Assembly: GCF_014076415.1 (NCBI RefSeq)
Contig: NZ_CP043568.1
Location: 1,736,001-1,800,000 of the forward strand
Reading direction: 5' to 3'
DNA from: Comamonas testosteroni
Lineage (GTDB): Bacteria; Pseudomonadota; Gammaproteobacteria; Burkholderiales; Burkholderiaceae_C
DNA length: 64,000 nucleotides
Positions 30,730-39,108 of this stretch are shown here, in pieces. Positions within the stretch are counted from its first letter, which is position 1; each line of letters starts with the position of its first letter. The notes beneath the pieces are model-generated. The model did no database searches, was not told where the DNA came from, and saw only the letters and a list, made by a program, of their open reading frames with translations. The translations under genes and the position numbers were made by a program.

Positions 30730-31932
30730 TTAAGCGGCAGGTCTGCTCCACAGCTGATGAGTTTCTACAGATATGTCTGGATAGGAAACCCCCGATACAT
30801 GAACCCGATCACGCCCCGCATTCTTGGCTTGGTAAAGGAGTCGATCGGCCTCCTTCATGGCTTGCTCAAACTGGAGGGAGTTGGTGATCAATGAAATTCC
30901 GAAGCTCATGGTCAATTTGGGGCCAGTTGGAAGAACGGTATTCCTTGACCCGAGATCACGCTGGATTCGCTGCGCAATGAGTTCCGCATCTCCCAGCGTT
31001 ATGTCTGCCAATAGCAGCACAAACTCCTCGCCACCGAACCGAGCAACCAGGTCGTGCTCTCGCACATTGTTTTGCAGAGTTGAGGCAACCAGTTGCAGCA
31101 CCATATCGCCACGCTCGTGCCCCCAGGTGTCGTTGATGTGTTTGAAATGGTCTATGTCGCAGGCCAGCACTGCCATAGGATAGCGTCTCATGTCGGCGAG
31201 ACGCTTCTGGGCATGTTCTTGAAAAGACCGGCGATTCAGGATTAGCGTCAAAGCATCAATGTCTCGTTCCATGCGCAGCTTGCCGACTGTTTCCTTCACG
31301 GCAATTGCGGCCATCACCACAGTGAAGAGCAACGAGAAATTCAGAATGCTCAGCAGCGTCAGGATCCAATAGGGTGACCTTGGCAGGGCTCGTAGATCCG
31401 TGTATCCCAGCAGCCAGATCAAGGCGGGCCGAGTGAAGGTGTAGGTGGTGAAGAGGATGCTTAGCCAGAGCAGCGATCTATCGAGCCAGTCAAATGAGTT
31501 TTTCTTCGAGTGGACCTGCAGGATGGGGAGCAGTAAAACAAGGCTGGAACCCACGCTGAAAGAGCTCACCCGAGCCCAGACATTTGGCGCGATCTGGCTG
31601 AATTGGTAGAGCGCAGCCAGGGTGACTATAGCAATGAGCAATGCTGCATGCGGTTGGGCGGATACACGCCAGCGCTCTGCCCAGCTTCTGGCAAGACACC
31701 ACGCGCTCAGCAGATAGCAACTGCCGATCAGTAGTGCGTAGCGATTCAGCTCCTCCAGAGTAAGTAGAGTCTGTGCCCCGAGAGTCAGAGCAGTGAGTGA
31801 ATAGGCGCAAGCCTGCCAAAGCAGAAAGCGCTGGGATCGTTGGACAAGCCAGGCAACGATCAATATGGTTGCCAGAACCAGTATCGCCAGCGAAGGCGTC
31901 AGGACCAGGATAAGGTCGTTATTCGCGAACAT
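30730..31932 (-). CDS. Membrane diguanylate cyclase (GGDEF domain)
   Basis: A 400-residue protein with about seven hydrophobic helices (residues 5-210), a MASE-like sensor, and a C-terminal GGDEF domain. The active site is GGEEF at residues 300-304. An RxxD inhibitory site (REHD, 291-294) lies five residues before it, so the enzyme should make cyclic-di-GMP under product inhibition. It begins at an ATG at 31932. It is one of two diguanylate cyclases in this accessory region. Confidence 0.92.
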   Translation of the reverse strand: MFANNDLILVLTPSLAILVLATILIVAWLVQRSQRFLLWQACAYSLTALTLGAQTLLTLEELNRYALLIGSCYLLSAWCLARSWAERWRVSAQPHAALLIAIVTLAALYQFSQIAPNVWARVSSFSVGSSLVLLLPILQVHSKKNSFDWLDRSLLWLSILFTTYTFTRPALIWLLGYTDLRALPRSPYWILTLLSILNFSLLFTVVMAAIAVKETVGKLRMERDIDALTLILNRRSFQEHAQKRLADMRRYPMAVLACDIDHFKHINDTWGHERGDMVLQLVASTLQNNVREHDLVARFGGEEFVLLLADITLGDAELIAQRIQRDLGSRNTVLPTGPKLTMSFGISLITNSLQFEQAMKEADRLLYQAKNAGRDRVHVSGVSYPDISVETHQLWSRPAA

Positions 31933-32348
31933 CTGACCATCGCCTCCTCGATCAAAGATCGAAACGGTTTAGCGTTGCCTGCTCCTCGATTGCAAAGCGA
32001 CAGCCTTCGGCAGCTATTCGTACATCTTGGTGTGCGGCATCAAGAGCTATTGCAATGCCCAATGCCAGATCTGTGTCATCCGGATTCGAATTTGGAGAAG
32101 TAGACGCAGTCGATACTCATTTCCAAAAACAAATAAAACCCATTACTGTTGTGTCTTCGAAAGGATGTCAGTCAACTACTTACTTGACCTATTGCTATCC
32201 CTTCGAGGCTTGTCGTTGAGGCATTTTGTGGTCACTTCGCCCGATCCATTGGGCGCTCCTGTGTCGCGCGTTGTTTGGCAGACATCGGCCAGCTTGCAAC
32301 GCATGCCTGAGAATACGCAGCGCAAGGTCGGATGGAGGAAGAATCGCG
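31933..32348. other. 416-bp intergenic region
   Basis: The diguanylate cyclase and the NHL-repeat gene diverge here. I see no credible gene or repeat. Promoters of both genes should lie inside. Confidence 0.5.
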
Positions 32349-33449
32349 ATGCGCAAGTGGTCAGTGATGTTGAGCATGGTTTTGGGGCTGGTCGCTGTAG
32401 GCTGGGCTCTATCGCGGGCTAGTGGCGGCGACGCGCGCGGCGAGTTCAATCCGGAAGACGAGGTGCACGCAGCTGACTCAACCATGTCGATTCGCGCCTT
32501 GGAGGTGATAAACGACAAAGTCAGCCCATCTCTGGCTTTGCCAGATGCCCAAGGGCGGCTGTGGGTGCTGCAGCCGTATGGCGGTGATCGTGTTTCGCGG
32601 CGCGAGCTGGACGGCAGCTGGGTTACTGTGGTGGGCACGGATGCGCCTGAAAGTGATAGTGGCCAAGCTCTGGATGCGAATGTTCAATCGCCTGATAGCA
32701 TCGCTTTTACACCTGACGACACTCTGTATGTAGCGGACACAGGCAATCACGTTATCCGCGCAGTGGACCTGGAGACCGCGCGCATTCGCCGCGTAGCTGG
32801 TGATGGCAAAGAGGGCAACGCCGATTCGCTGGCCAAGCCGGAGTCTTTGCTACGCACGCCAGATGGTGCCTTATGGTTTATTGCAGGCCCGCATCGCTCA
32901 CGCAAAGTCTATCGCCTGGAGACTGGAACCGGACGGCTTGATGTGGCTTATGACCCCAAGGAGGCGAGCCCCCAATGGGGTGGCAATGAAGGGGGCGACT
33001 ACATGGCAGATCTAGCTGCAGATGTACAAGGGCGCATTTATGTCGCTGACAACGCGAATATGCGCCTGCTTCGGTTGGATGCATGGAGCGGCCCGCCTGC
33101 CAATCCACATACGCCTGCGGCCACTGTGCTGGCTGGCAATGGCACATTGGGCCTTCTGCAAACTGACCGCCCATCCACAAACAGCTCGCTCGGATACATC
33201 ACCAGTTTGGCGCTGGATCCCGAAGGCCGAGTTTATGTATACGAGGCCTCCGTTGAGGGGCACTTAGCCAAGCTTGATTCCAGTACAGGTCGCTTTGTGA
33301 CTGTGTTACCGCCCGAGACCTGGGTTAGGCTGCCTGACCAAGCGCCTATGCGCTTGAACCTGAGGCAGGCGCGCCTGCGCGTGGGGAACGAAGGAGTGCT
33401 GTATCTTGCCGATCGCTTGAACCATCGCGTACTGTTGCTGACACCGTGA
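32349..33449 (+). CDS. NHL-repeat beta-propeller protein, exported
   Basis: A 366-residue protein with an N-terminal signal or anchor helix (residues 5-22) and several NHL-type blades. Examples are PDSIAFTPDDTLYVADTGNH, LAADVQGRIYVADNANMRL, SLALDPEGRVYVYE and GVLYLADRLNHRV. Such propellers usually bind proteins or ligands in the periplasm. The start at 32349 is supported by the strong GGAGGAAGA site and by the signal sequence. No partner gene is evident. Confidence 0.8.
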   Translation: MRKWSVMLSMVLGLVAVGWALSRASGGDARGEFNPEDEVHAADSTMSIRALEVINDKVSPSLALPDAQGRLWVLQPYGGDRVSRRELDGSWVTVVGTDAPESDSGQALDANVQSPDSIAFTPDDTLYVADTGNHVIRAVDLETARIRRVAGDGKEGNADSLAKPESLLRTPDGALWFIAGPHRSRKVYRLETGTGRLDVAYDPKEASPQWGGNEGGDYMADLAADVQGRIYVADNANMRLLRLDAWSGPPANPHTPAATVLAGNGTLGLLQTDRPSTNSSLGYITSLALDPEGRVYVYEASVEGHLAKLDSSTGRFVTVLPPETWVRLPDQAPMRLNLRQARLRVGNEGVLYLADRLNHRVLLLTP

Positions 33450-33487
33450 ATAGGCGTTGGTAAACGGTTCAAGGATCGCATGTGAAA

Positions 33488-33746
33488 GAGCGCAGCCGCT
33501 TGAGACGGGCGTTTTCAAGCTCTAGCTCCTTGATCCGTTTCGCGTCCGAGACGGTCATGGCGCTGAACTTGTTACGCCAGAGGTAGTAGCTGGTCTCAGA
33601 AAAACGGTGCCGGCTGCACAGCTCTGCCACTGGCAGTCCAGATTCCGCTTCTCGCAGGAAGCCAATGACCTGTTCTTCCGTAAATCTCTTTTTCACGTCC
33701 AATCTCCTGTCTTCGGGATGGGACTCAGGAGTCAGACACTACTCCA
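33488..33746 (-). pseudogene. IS3-family element fragment: end repeat and truncated orfA
   Basis: On the reverse strand the end TGGAGTAGTGTCTGACTC is followed by a transposase orfA start (KKRFTEEQVIGFLREAESGL) that stays similar to IS3-family OrfA until ELENARLKRL. The rest of the element is missing. A second fragment of a closely related element, in the other orientation, is at 41298-41411. Confidence 0.8.
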
Positions 33747-33826
33747 ATCCGGAGGGCGTCGCTCCCATCAGGAAAAAATGATCCACAGCGGTCAATAGTT
33801 CTGGTAGGTGCCTCCTTCAGACACTG

Positions 33827-33997
33827 CTCCATGTGTCGTCCAACCACTCGGCATGCATGCCCGGGCAGACGAGTTTGTCACGCAGGCTCTGGGTGAGGCC
33901 TTGCGGCTCATCGGCTTGAGCCTCTGGCACGGCCAGCCAGGCCAGTCTCCGCGTATATAGCAAGGAGAAAGATCAGGCCTTCAAGTAGCTTTGTCAT
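33827..33997 (-). pseudogene. Decayed copy of the 65-residue exported small-protein gene
   Basis: The ATG at 33997 opens MTKLLEGLIFLLA, but the frame breaks soon after. A shifted frame then encodes AQADEPQGLTQSLRDKLVCP and GMHAEWLDD, nearly identical to the intact 65-residue protein encoded at 55572-55769. A frameshift near 33945 therefore inactivates this copy. Confidence 0.7.
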
Positions 33998-34060
33998 GGT
34001 TTTGCTTCGTAGTGCTTATGCAGAAAGCACAAGTAGCTTCAGTATTGATAGATGCTCGCG

Positions 34061-34184
34061 TCACATCGGCCATGCATCTGGCGTGAGCGTCATAACCACG
34101 GTCGCTCCGACTAGGCAGAAGAGGCCGACGTCAGTTGGCGCTCATTGCGCAGCGACCGGCAGTTTTGTCGAGGCAGGAGTGCAT
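34061..34184 (-). pseudogene. Decayed copy of the 45-residue membrane-protein gene
   Basis: A start ATGCACTCC at 34184 with AGGAGA upstream is followed by a frameshift and a stop. The other frame retains VGLFCLVGATVVMTLTPDAW, matching the intact protein encoded at 55818-55955. Gene order with the neighbouring 65-residue family is the same as at 55.6-56.0 kb. Confidence 0.65.
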
Positions 34185-34204
34185 GGAGTCTCCTGTAGGT
34201 AAAG

Positions 34205-34330
34205 AAAAAGCCCGCGAGCGGTTGCTGCGGGCTTGAATAAAGAGCCGGTGACCTTTCGGGTCGTGTCTGGGGAGGGGTCAGAAGGGGGAGGAGCAAACCC
34301 CAGGCCCGGCGTAACTGGTGGATTGCGTCG
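34205..34330. repeat. Terminator-like module, copy A
   Basis: AAGCCCGC and GCGGGCTT form a hairpin at 34208-34234 with an A run before it, so it works as a terminator on the reverse strand. It is followed by AGCCGGTGACC, a short variable tract and CCCCAGGCCCGGCGTAAC. The same arrangement recurs at 56612, 57456 and 57738. Confidence 0.75.
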
Positions 34331-34389
34331 AATTCTGCATGACGCTTTTGGCGCAAACAAGACGAATTCTGCTTACCTAGAAGTGGTGA

Positions 34390-34609
34390 TGTACGATCGG
34401 GCGCGACCACCGTTGCCACAACGCGGCTGCCGTGCCGTGCTCTTAGTTGACGTCAGCCCAGACGATTTTTTGAACTGCCGCACCTGCTTGAGTGGTCGCG
34501 CCGGATGGCCCTGCTAAAGCCCTGCGTGGGAAGGCACATGTATGTCAGCATGCTGGCTAAACGCTTACATCTCAAGATCTCCGGGCACAAAAAAGCCACC
34601 CGTAGGTAG
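34390..34609. repeat. Repeat block F, copy 1, ending in a terminator
   Basis: Shared landmarks are GCACCTGCTTGAGTGGTCGC, then AGCCCTGCG, GCTGGCTAAACGCT and a terminal hairpin with AAAAAAGCCACC at 34588-34609. Related blocks are at 35895-35997, 57030-57192 and 57940-58350. On the reverse strand the hairpin ends the 34632-35806 operon. Confidence 0.6.
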
Positions 34610-34631
34610 CTTTGCTGGTGATTAGATAGGG

Positions 34632-34922
34632 CTACTGCTTGAAGTCCAGTCCTTGTTTGACGGCATCTCGCATACGCTGGTCCCGCTCATCCCCGGACAT
34701 TGGTTTGCTATTGCGATCCTCGATCCTGGCCTCAGACTCGGTGAAGGCCGGCGGCTCCGAGCGTGTAACCTGCCCTTTAGGCATATATGAAGGCTGAGCC
34801 TGGAAGTAGAGAAATAGGGTGGCCACAGTGGCTGCAGCAACCCATAGCTTACGAAGCTTCCAGCTCAAGCCAAAGCCTATCGCAGCGATCAAGAGTGGGA
34901 TCAGGTTGATGAGCAGGGTCAT
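34632..34922 (-). CDS. Small inner-membrane protein (96 residues)
   Basis: Two hydrophobic helices (about 2-20 and 27-41) are followed by a charged cytoplasmic or periplasmic tail rich in Glu, Arg and Lys. Its start overlaps the stop of the SPFH lipoprotein gene by four bases (ATGA), so the two are made together and may act together. Unrecognised family, of the size seen in prophage accessory genes. Confidence 0.65.
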   Translation of the reverse strand: MTLLINLIPLLIAAIGFGLSWKLRKLWVAAATVATLFLYFQAQPSYMPKGQVTRSEPPAFTESEARIEDRNSKPMSGDERDQRMRDAVKQGLDFKQ

Positions 34923-35806
34923 TTGCCAATGCTAACCATTGGAACGGCATCGCCCAGGGTGGTGGTGGGGAGCTGGCCATTCCACTTTTCAATCCAGGCG
35001 CGCTCATTTTCCAGCTTGCGCAGTTGCAGCACTCGCGCATCGACGGATTGAGCCAGTACGGACTGAGACATGGCTTCGGTTTCTGCCTTTTCCTTGTCAA
35101 TCGCACGTTGCAGACGAGCTTCCTGCAATTCACGCTCTAGCTGAGCCTTGGAGATGGCCAACTGCGCTTCTTCCTTTTGGATAGCTTCGCGTCGTTCAGC
35201 AGCGGACTCCTGAGCATCTGTAATGATCTTTGGATATCGCAGGTTGGTAATGCCAACAAAGCGCACTGAGAAAGGTGTAAGTGCTTCAATGGCTTTGCCC
35301 AGTTGTACGCGCAAGTCAGAGTTGATTTTCTCGTTGCTCGAGGCGATTTCACTGATCGACAGTTTGCTCAAATATTCGCGCACCTCGGCTTGAATAATCT
35401 GGCTGGCATAGGTGCGATACACCTGCTCATTGGCGATCGTGGACACATAGTCCGAAACCTCTTTTGGCGCGACAGCATTAAAAAGCTCTGCCGTCTTTTT
35501 GGAGTTGATGCTCAAGGTTGCGCGAATGGTTACATCCAGGTTGAGCTTGTCTTCGGGGATAAAGATGCTCATGGACTCTTCATAGCCCTTGTCAGACACA
35601 TCCAGCAAGACTAGTCGATCACAGTAGGCCCAACACTTGCCTAGACGGAACTTGGAGGTTGGGATCAGGTTGTCCTGATAGCCGTCTTTGGTCATGATCT
35701 TGCCAACGTGCGCAGGCGGAACCTCCACTTTTTGACCGCATGCTGCTAATACAAAGGCAGCAGCTACCGCTGCCAAACTGGTCTTGTGTTTCTTCAATAA
35801 CTTCAA
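34919..35806 (-). CDS. SPFH/band-7 domain lipoprotein
   Basis: A 295-residue protein. The N-terminus ends in a lipobox-like LAAC around residue 22, predicting a lipoprotein. An SPFH (prohibitin-like) domain spans about 30-190. A long charged helix follows (about 195-265, with EREL, EARLQRAIDKEKAE), typical of band-7 oligomerisation. Similar proteins occur in prophages and plasmids. It is the first gene of a two-gene operon with the 96-residue membrane protein. Confidence 0.8.
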   Translation of the reverse strand: MKLLKKHKTSLAAVAAAFVLAACGQKVEVPPAHVGKIMTKDGYQDNLIPTSKFRLGKCWAYCDRLVLLDVSDKGYEESMSIFIPEDKLNLDVTIRATLSINSKKTAELFNAVAPKEVSDYVSTIANEQVYRTYASQIIQAEVREYLSKLSISEIASSNEKINSDLRVQLGKAIEALTPFSVRFVGITNLRYPKIITDAQESAAERREAIQKEEAQLAISKAQLERELQEARLQRAIDKEKAETEAMSQSVLAQSVDARVLQLRKLENERAWIEKWNGQLPTTTLGDAVPMVSIGK

Positions 35807-35894
35807 ATCGAGCCGCCTCCTTCGCAGCTATAAAGGTGAGATTGAAACAAACTGCAGCTCTGTATGCAAGGCACTAGTTTGAAACCTGGATGTG

Positions 35895-35997
35895 TTTCGA
35901 ATGACCCGCTTGGCCCTGCAGGGAAATGAATATGCATGCCGGTTAAACGCTCGCATCCCAAAATCTCCGGTTACAAAAAAGCCACCTCAAAGGTGGC
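35895..35997 (-). terminator. Repeat block F, copy 2, with terminator
   Basis: A diverged copy of block F (GGTTAAACGCTCGCAT, then ATCTCCGG) ends in GCCACCT-CAA-AGGTGGC at 35981-35997, with an A run at 35975-35980. On the reverse strand this is a Rho-independent terminator for the 59-residue gene at 36032-36211. Confidence 0.75.
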
Positions 35998-36031
35998 TGG
36001 TCAAAGAAAGATCGCTCAGGGCAGGTAGTGG

Positions 36032-36211
36032 TTAATCAATGAAGCCAAGTTCACGCAGTGCTTCTGTTTCTTGGGTGTACTCAGCGTCCTCGATTAGCAG
36101 CACGCCGTCAGGCCCATACACATTGCGCTGGGGCGCTCCCATGGGTTGCTCGATGCGTTCGACTTTGTAGCCGTGCCGCTCCCATATCTCGGTGGTGTTG
36201 ATGCGTGTCAT
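36032..36211 (-). CDS. Small hypothetical protein (59 residues)
   Basis: The reverse frame encodes MTRINTTEIWERHGYKVERI, then a central GPDGVLLIED and a C-terminal TEALRELGFID. Acidic, no membrane segment. The frame is compact, ends just before a strong terminator and shows protein-like composition. It lies in the prophage-like small-gene module. Function unknown. Confidence 0.55.
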   Translation of the reverse strand: MTRINTTEIWERHGYKVERIEQPMGAPQRNVYGPDGVLLIEDAEYTQETEALRELGFID

Positions 36212-36701
36212 TGGTTCACTTTACTCAAACTGACGCCCCACAAGCAAGGCTTTGGTTTTGACAACTGACGGAACAAAGGCTGGCGCAGAGGCGACTTTCG
36301 GATGCAGGTGAATGCTCGACACTGATCGCTGCACTTGATGAAAGCCGCATGGTATGTATATACAGCCGCTTTTTGCCATTTCTGAGGTCAGTGAGTTGCA
36401 GCAGGCCATGCATAGCATTGCTACCCGCTAGCATGATCAGACAAACCCCAAAGCCCTGGATCAAGACTCATGCGCCCTGATGTCGCTCAGGGGGCTGGCG
36501 CTGCTTGGGAGGTGACGGACCAGACTTTGTGTGGATCATCCTTACTGCGTGGGGACAGAGGAGATCGATTTCATTAGGTGCTTTCTGTATTCCGAAGTGG
36601 CAATCAGGTCGCAGATGTCACCATATCCCCTCTAGAGAGGGGTAGCAGCACGCGATGAAGTCAGTACGATCCTTGCTCACACTCAAAGGAGATGAATGCT
36701 C
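36212..36701. other. 490-bp gene-poor region
   Basis: No convincing gene. Short open frames here look random. The last 50 bases hold the promoter and GGAG site of the following secreted-protein gene. Confidence 0.4.
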
Positions 36702-37031
36702 ATGAAAGCAGCACTGATGATCGTGGCCACATTGATGTCGGCAGGCATGGTTTTTTCTGCACATGCCGACGAGGCAAAAGCAGCCATAGCTTCAGGAACC
36801 ATCAATATGGCCGCGAACATGAATGAACTTGCTTTGGCTTGTGGACACATGAGTTCCCAGGATGTGGAGACTGGCCGCATCAAGCAACGCGACGCGGCCA
36901 TCAAGGATCTTGGTGTTGCTCCCGTCAGCTACGACAAGATCTATGCTGGTTACGCATCCGACTTCAAGAAGAAATGGGGCACCATGACCCCGGCAAAACA
37001 AAAAAGCATCTGTGATCAGATGAAGCGCTAG
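36702..37031 (+). CDS. Small exported hypothetical protein
   Basis: A 109-residue protein with a clear signal peptide (residues 1-22, cut after AHA) and a helical mature part with two Cys (about 48 and 104) that could form a disulfide. A GGAG site serves either the ATG at 36702 or an in-frame ATG two codons earlier at 36696. No family is recognised. It probably acts in the periplasm. Confidence 0.65.
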   Translation: MKAALMIVATLMSAGMVFSAHADEAKAAIASGTINMAANMNELALACGHMSSQDVETGRIKQRDAAIKDLGVAPVSYDKIYAGYASDFKKKWGTMTPAKQKSICDQMKR

Positions 37032-37186
37032 AAATCCCTTCGCGTCCCGCAATCAGGCCCACCTTGGAGGGCTTTATGCATGTTTTCAACTGCTGTGGAG
37101 GGGGCATCTCAATCGCCTTCCTCCAAAGGCATTGACGTTCTACCGACTGCAATGATCACGCCCCCGTCGCCGATGGGGAGTTCGTA

Positions 37187-38422
37187 TTAGCCAATCCATA
37201 GCAGTGACAGGCCTGCACCTGTCACCATAGAGGCTAGTCCCAGGCTGATTCGTGTTCCGTATTTAAGCCCTCCGACGGCGAACGCCAGTACGGATTTGGC
37301 GATTGCGCTGGAAGCAAGAATCACAACCAATCCCCACTGAGCGATGGGCAAGGGCAAACTACCTGACGCAAAAAGCTGCCCTAAGCTAGCAGCCGCCGCA
37401 TGCAGTTCAGCCAAAGCAGCAAATGCTGCCGCGACCAGCACGCCAGTGCTGCCAAAGATATGCTGGAGCCAGGCGCCGAGAACCAACATTAGCGCGATGG
37501 TGCCGGCAATCAGCAATGCCGTTGAAAGCTTAAATACCCGCTCGGTCTCAAATTCAGTTTGCGTGGCAGTTTTTTGTCGATTCAACAATCCTGTGGCTGC
37601 AGCCAACACAAGGCAGAGAGCTGCGACGAATAGAGGGAGTGCCATGGACAGCATCAGAGCTATGGATGTTGTCGAGAGAATCGCTATGAACAGGCATAGC
37701 GAGGCCAACTGAGCCAGCATGGCACAGCCAAAAGCCTGCGCCTGCTGATGTTCGTCGGACTTGGCCAGCTGGCCAAGGCTGGCTATAGCCGCAGTAGATG
37801 ACACGAATCCGGAAAAGAATCCGGTCACAGGTAGGCCCCAGTGTGGGCCGAGCACTCGAGTCAGTATGTGTCCCAGCATACCGACAGCCATGAACAGCAC
37901 GACCACTTTCCAAAGGGCCGTGAGGCTCAGCACACCCCATGGATCTATGGGCGCTTGCGGCAGCAGTGGCATCACGACCAGCGCCGCAGCGCCCAGCAGA
38001 AGGCCATCCCTCAACTCATTCTCTCTGAGTAACTCACGACTCCAGCGCTGTATTGGTCCTTTTGAATGCACCAGTAAGGCGCAAAGGATGCCCAGAGCTG
38101 CAGTCAAGGTAGGGCTCTTGTGCGATAGGGCGCCCAGAGTTAACGAAAAAAGCAGAGTCACTTCACTGGTCAGGCCTGGGTCATTGGGGGCTGATTGCCA
38201 GTAGGCAGCAACGGTCAGTGCCCCGACCAACAAAAGTACTGCAGCAAAGGGCAGCACGCCTAACCACCAGGCCGCGCAACCAAGCAACGCTGCTATGGCA
38301 TGGGTACGTGTTCCAGCGATGCTTTCTTGTTCTCTCCCGCGACGCTCACTCACGAGACCGATAAGCAGACCGCAGCCTAAGGAGACTACCCAATGATCGA
38401 CACCGGCCCAACTCAGCTGCAT
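37187..38422 (-). CDS. MgtC/SapB-type membrane protein with DUF4010
   Basis: A 411-residue inner-membrane protein. The first 120 residues (GCGLLIGLVSERRGREQE, GTRTHAIAALLG) match the MgtC/SapB helical motif with conserved Arg residues. The rest is the DUF4010 transporter-like region with eight or more helices. Members are linked to Mg2+ or pH homeostasis only by association. The start ATG is at 38422. A TTG at 38431 is also in frame. Confidence 0.85.
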   Translation of the reverse strand: MQLSWAGVDHWVVSLGCGLLIGLVSERRGREQESIAGTRTHAIAALLGCAAWWLGVLPFAAVLLLVGALTVAAYWQSAPNDPGLTSEVTLLFSLTLGALSHKSPTLTAALGILCALLVHSKGPIQRWSRELLRENELRDGLLLGAAALVVMPLLPQAPIDPWGVLSLTALWKVVVLFMAVGMLGHILTRVLGPHWGLPVTGFFSGFVSSTAAIASLGQLAKSDEHQQAQAFGCAMLAQLASLCLFIAILSTTSIALMLSMALPLFVAALCLVLAAATGLLNRQKTATQTEFETERVFKLSTALLIAGTIALMLVLGAWLQHIFGSTGVLVAAAFAALAELHAAAASLGQLFASGSLPLPIAQWGLVVILASSAIAKSVLAFAVGGLKYGTRISLGLASMVTGAGLSLLWIG

Positions 38423-38620
38423 AAGTCTCAACCCCTCGATCTGAGCAAGGCTCCTCTACTTGATAGGACTGTAGCCTTGGCTGCTACTACGCAGCATAGT
38501 CGAGCATGAGATGGCGCCGCAAGCAGGAAGGGCTGGATCTTAAAACGCATAGATCTCATCTATCTCAGTTCCTTTGTGTGAAGGAGTGTGACAGAGGAGG
38601 AGCCAAGGCCGGGCGCTCCC

Positions 38621-38874
38621 TTAGTAGCCTTCAACCAAAGGCCTCCCCATCCCATCGAACCCAACATCACGCTCGTGATGTCGGGGTTGACTTCGATTGG
38701 GACTCCTCACAGCTCATTGGGCTTGCCGAAGGAGTTGACGTGATTGAACTGCCTTAGCTCATCCAGTGGCCGTTTGATGAGCTTGGGGTAGGCATTGTTG
38801 TGGGCCTTCCAGTGCCTCAGGACGGTTTGGCAAACACGCCTGTGGACGGTGTGGATCGGCGATTCATCGGTCAT
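38621..38874 (-). pseudogene. Decayed copy of the 84-residue hypothetical gene
   Basis: On the reverse strand the frame starts MTDESPIHTVHRRVCQTVLR and follows the intact protein at 59587-59841 almost residue for residue. It then meets a TGA where the intact copy has Trp (NELW). One base is also missing overall. Similarity continues into the flanks on both sides, so the whole locus is duplicated. Confidence 0.75.
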
Positions 38875-39108
38875 GGCACGATTGTCTCAGAGCGGGTTGT
38901 GGTGCCATGGCGTCCAACTGGAAATGGCCGGAAGCAGTCACATAGGCTTGCCGAAAGCAGATGCCTGACAAAAGCCGGCGTTGTTGTTCAACAAGCCCAG
39001 GCTTCAAGTTAATTGACGTGCAATTGACAAGCACTTACATCGATTTGGAAGGTTAATGGGGCCTATGCTCTACTCGCTGCGTGAGCTTTTCCTGACGCAA
39101 CGGAATTC

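Noticed and set aside
36356..36434. Short frame starting MYIQPLFAISEVSELQQAM, reminiscent of PaiB-like N-termini
   Set aside because: It stops after about 25 codons, has no ribosome-binding site, and the resemblance is too short to support even a remnant.
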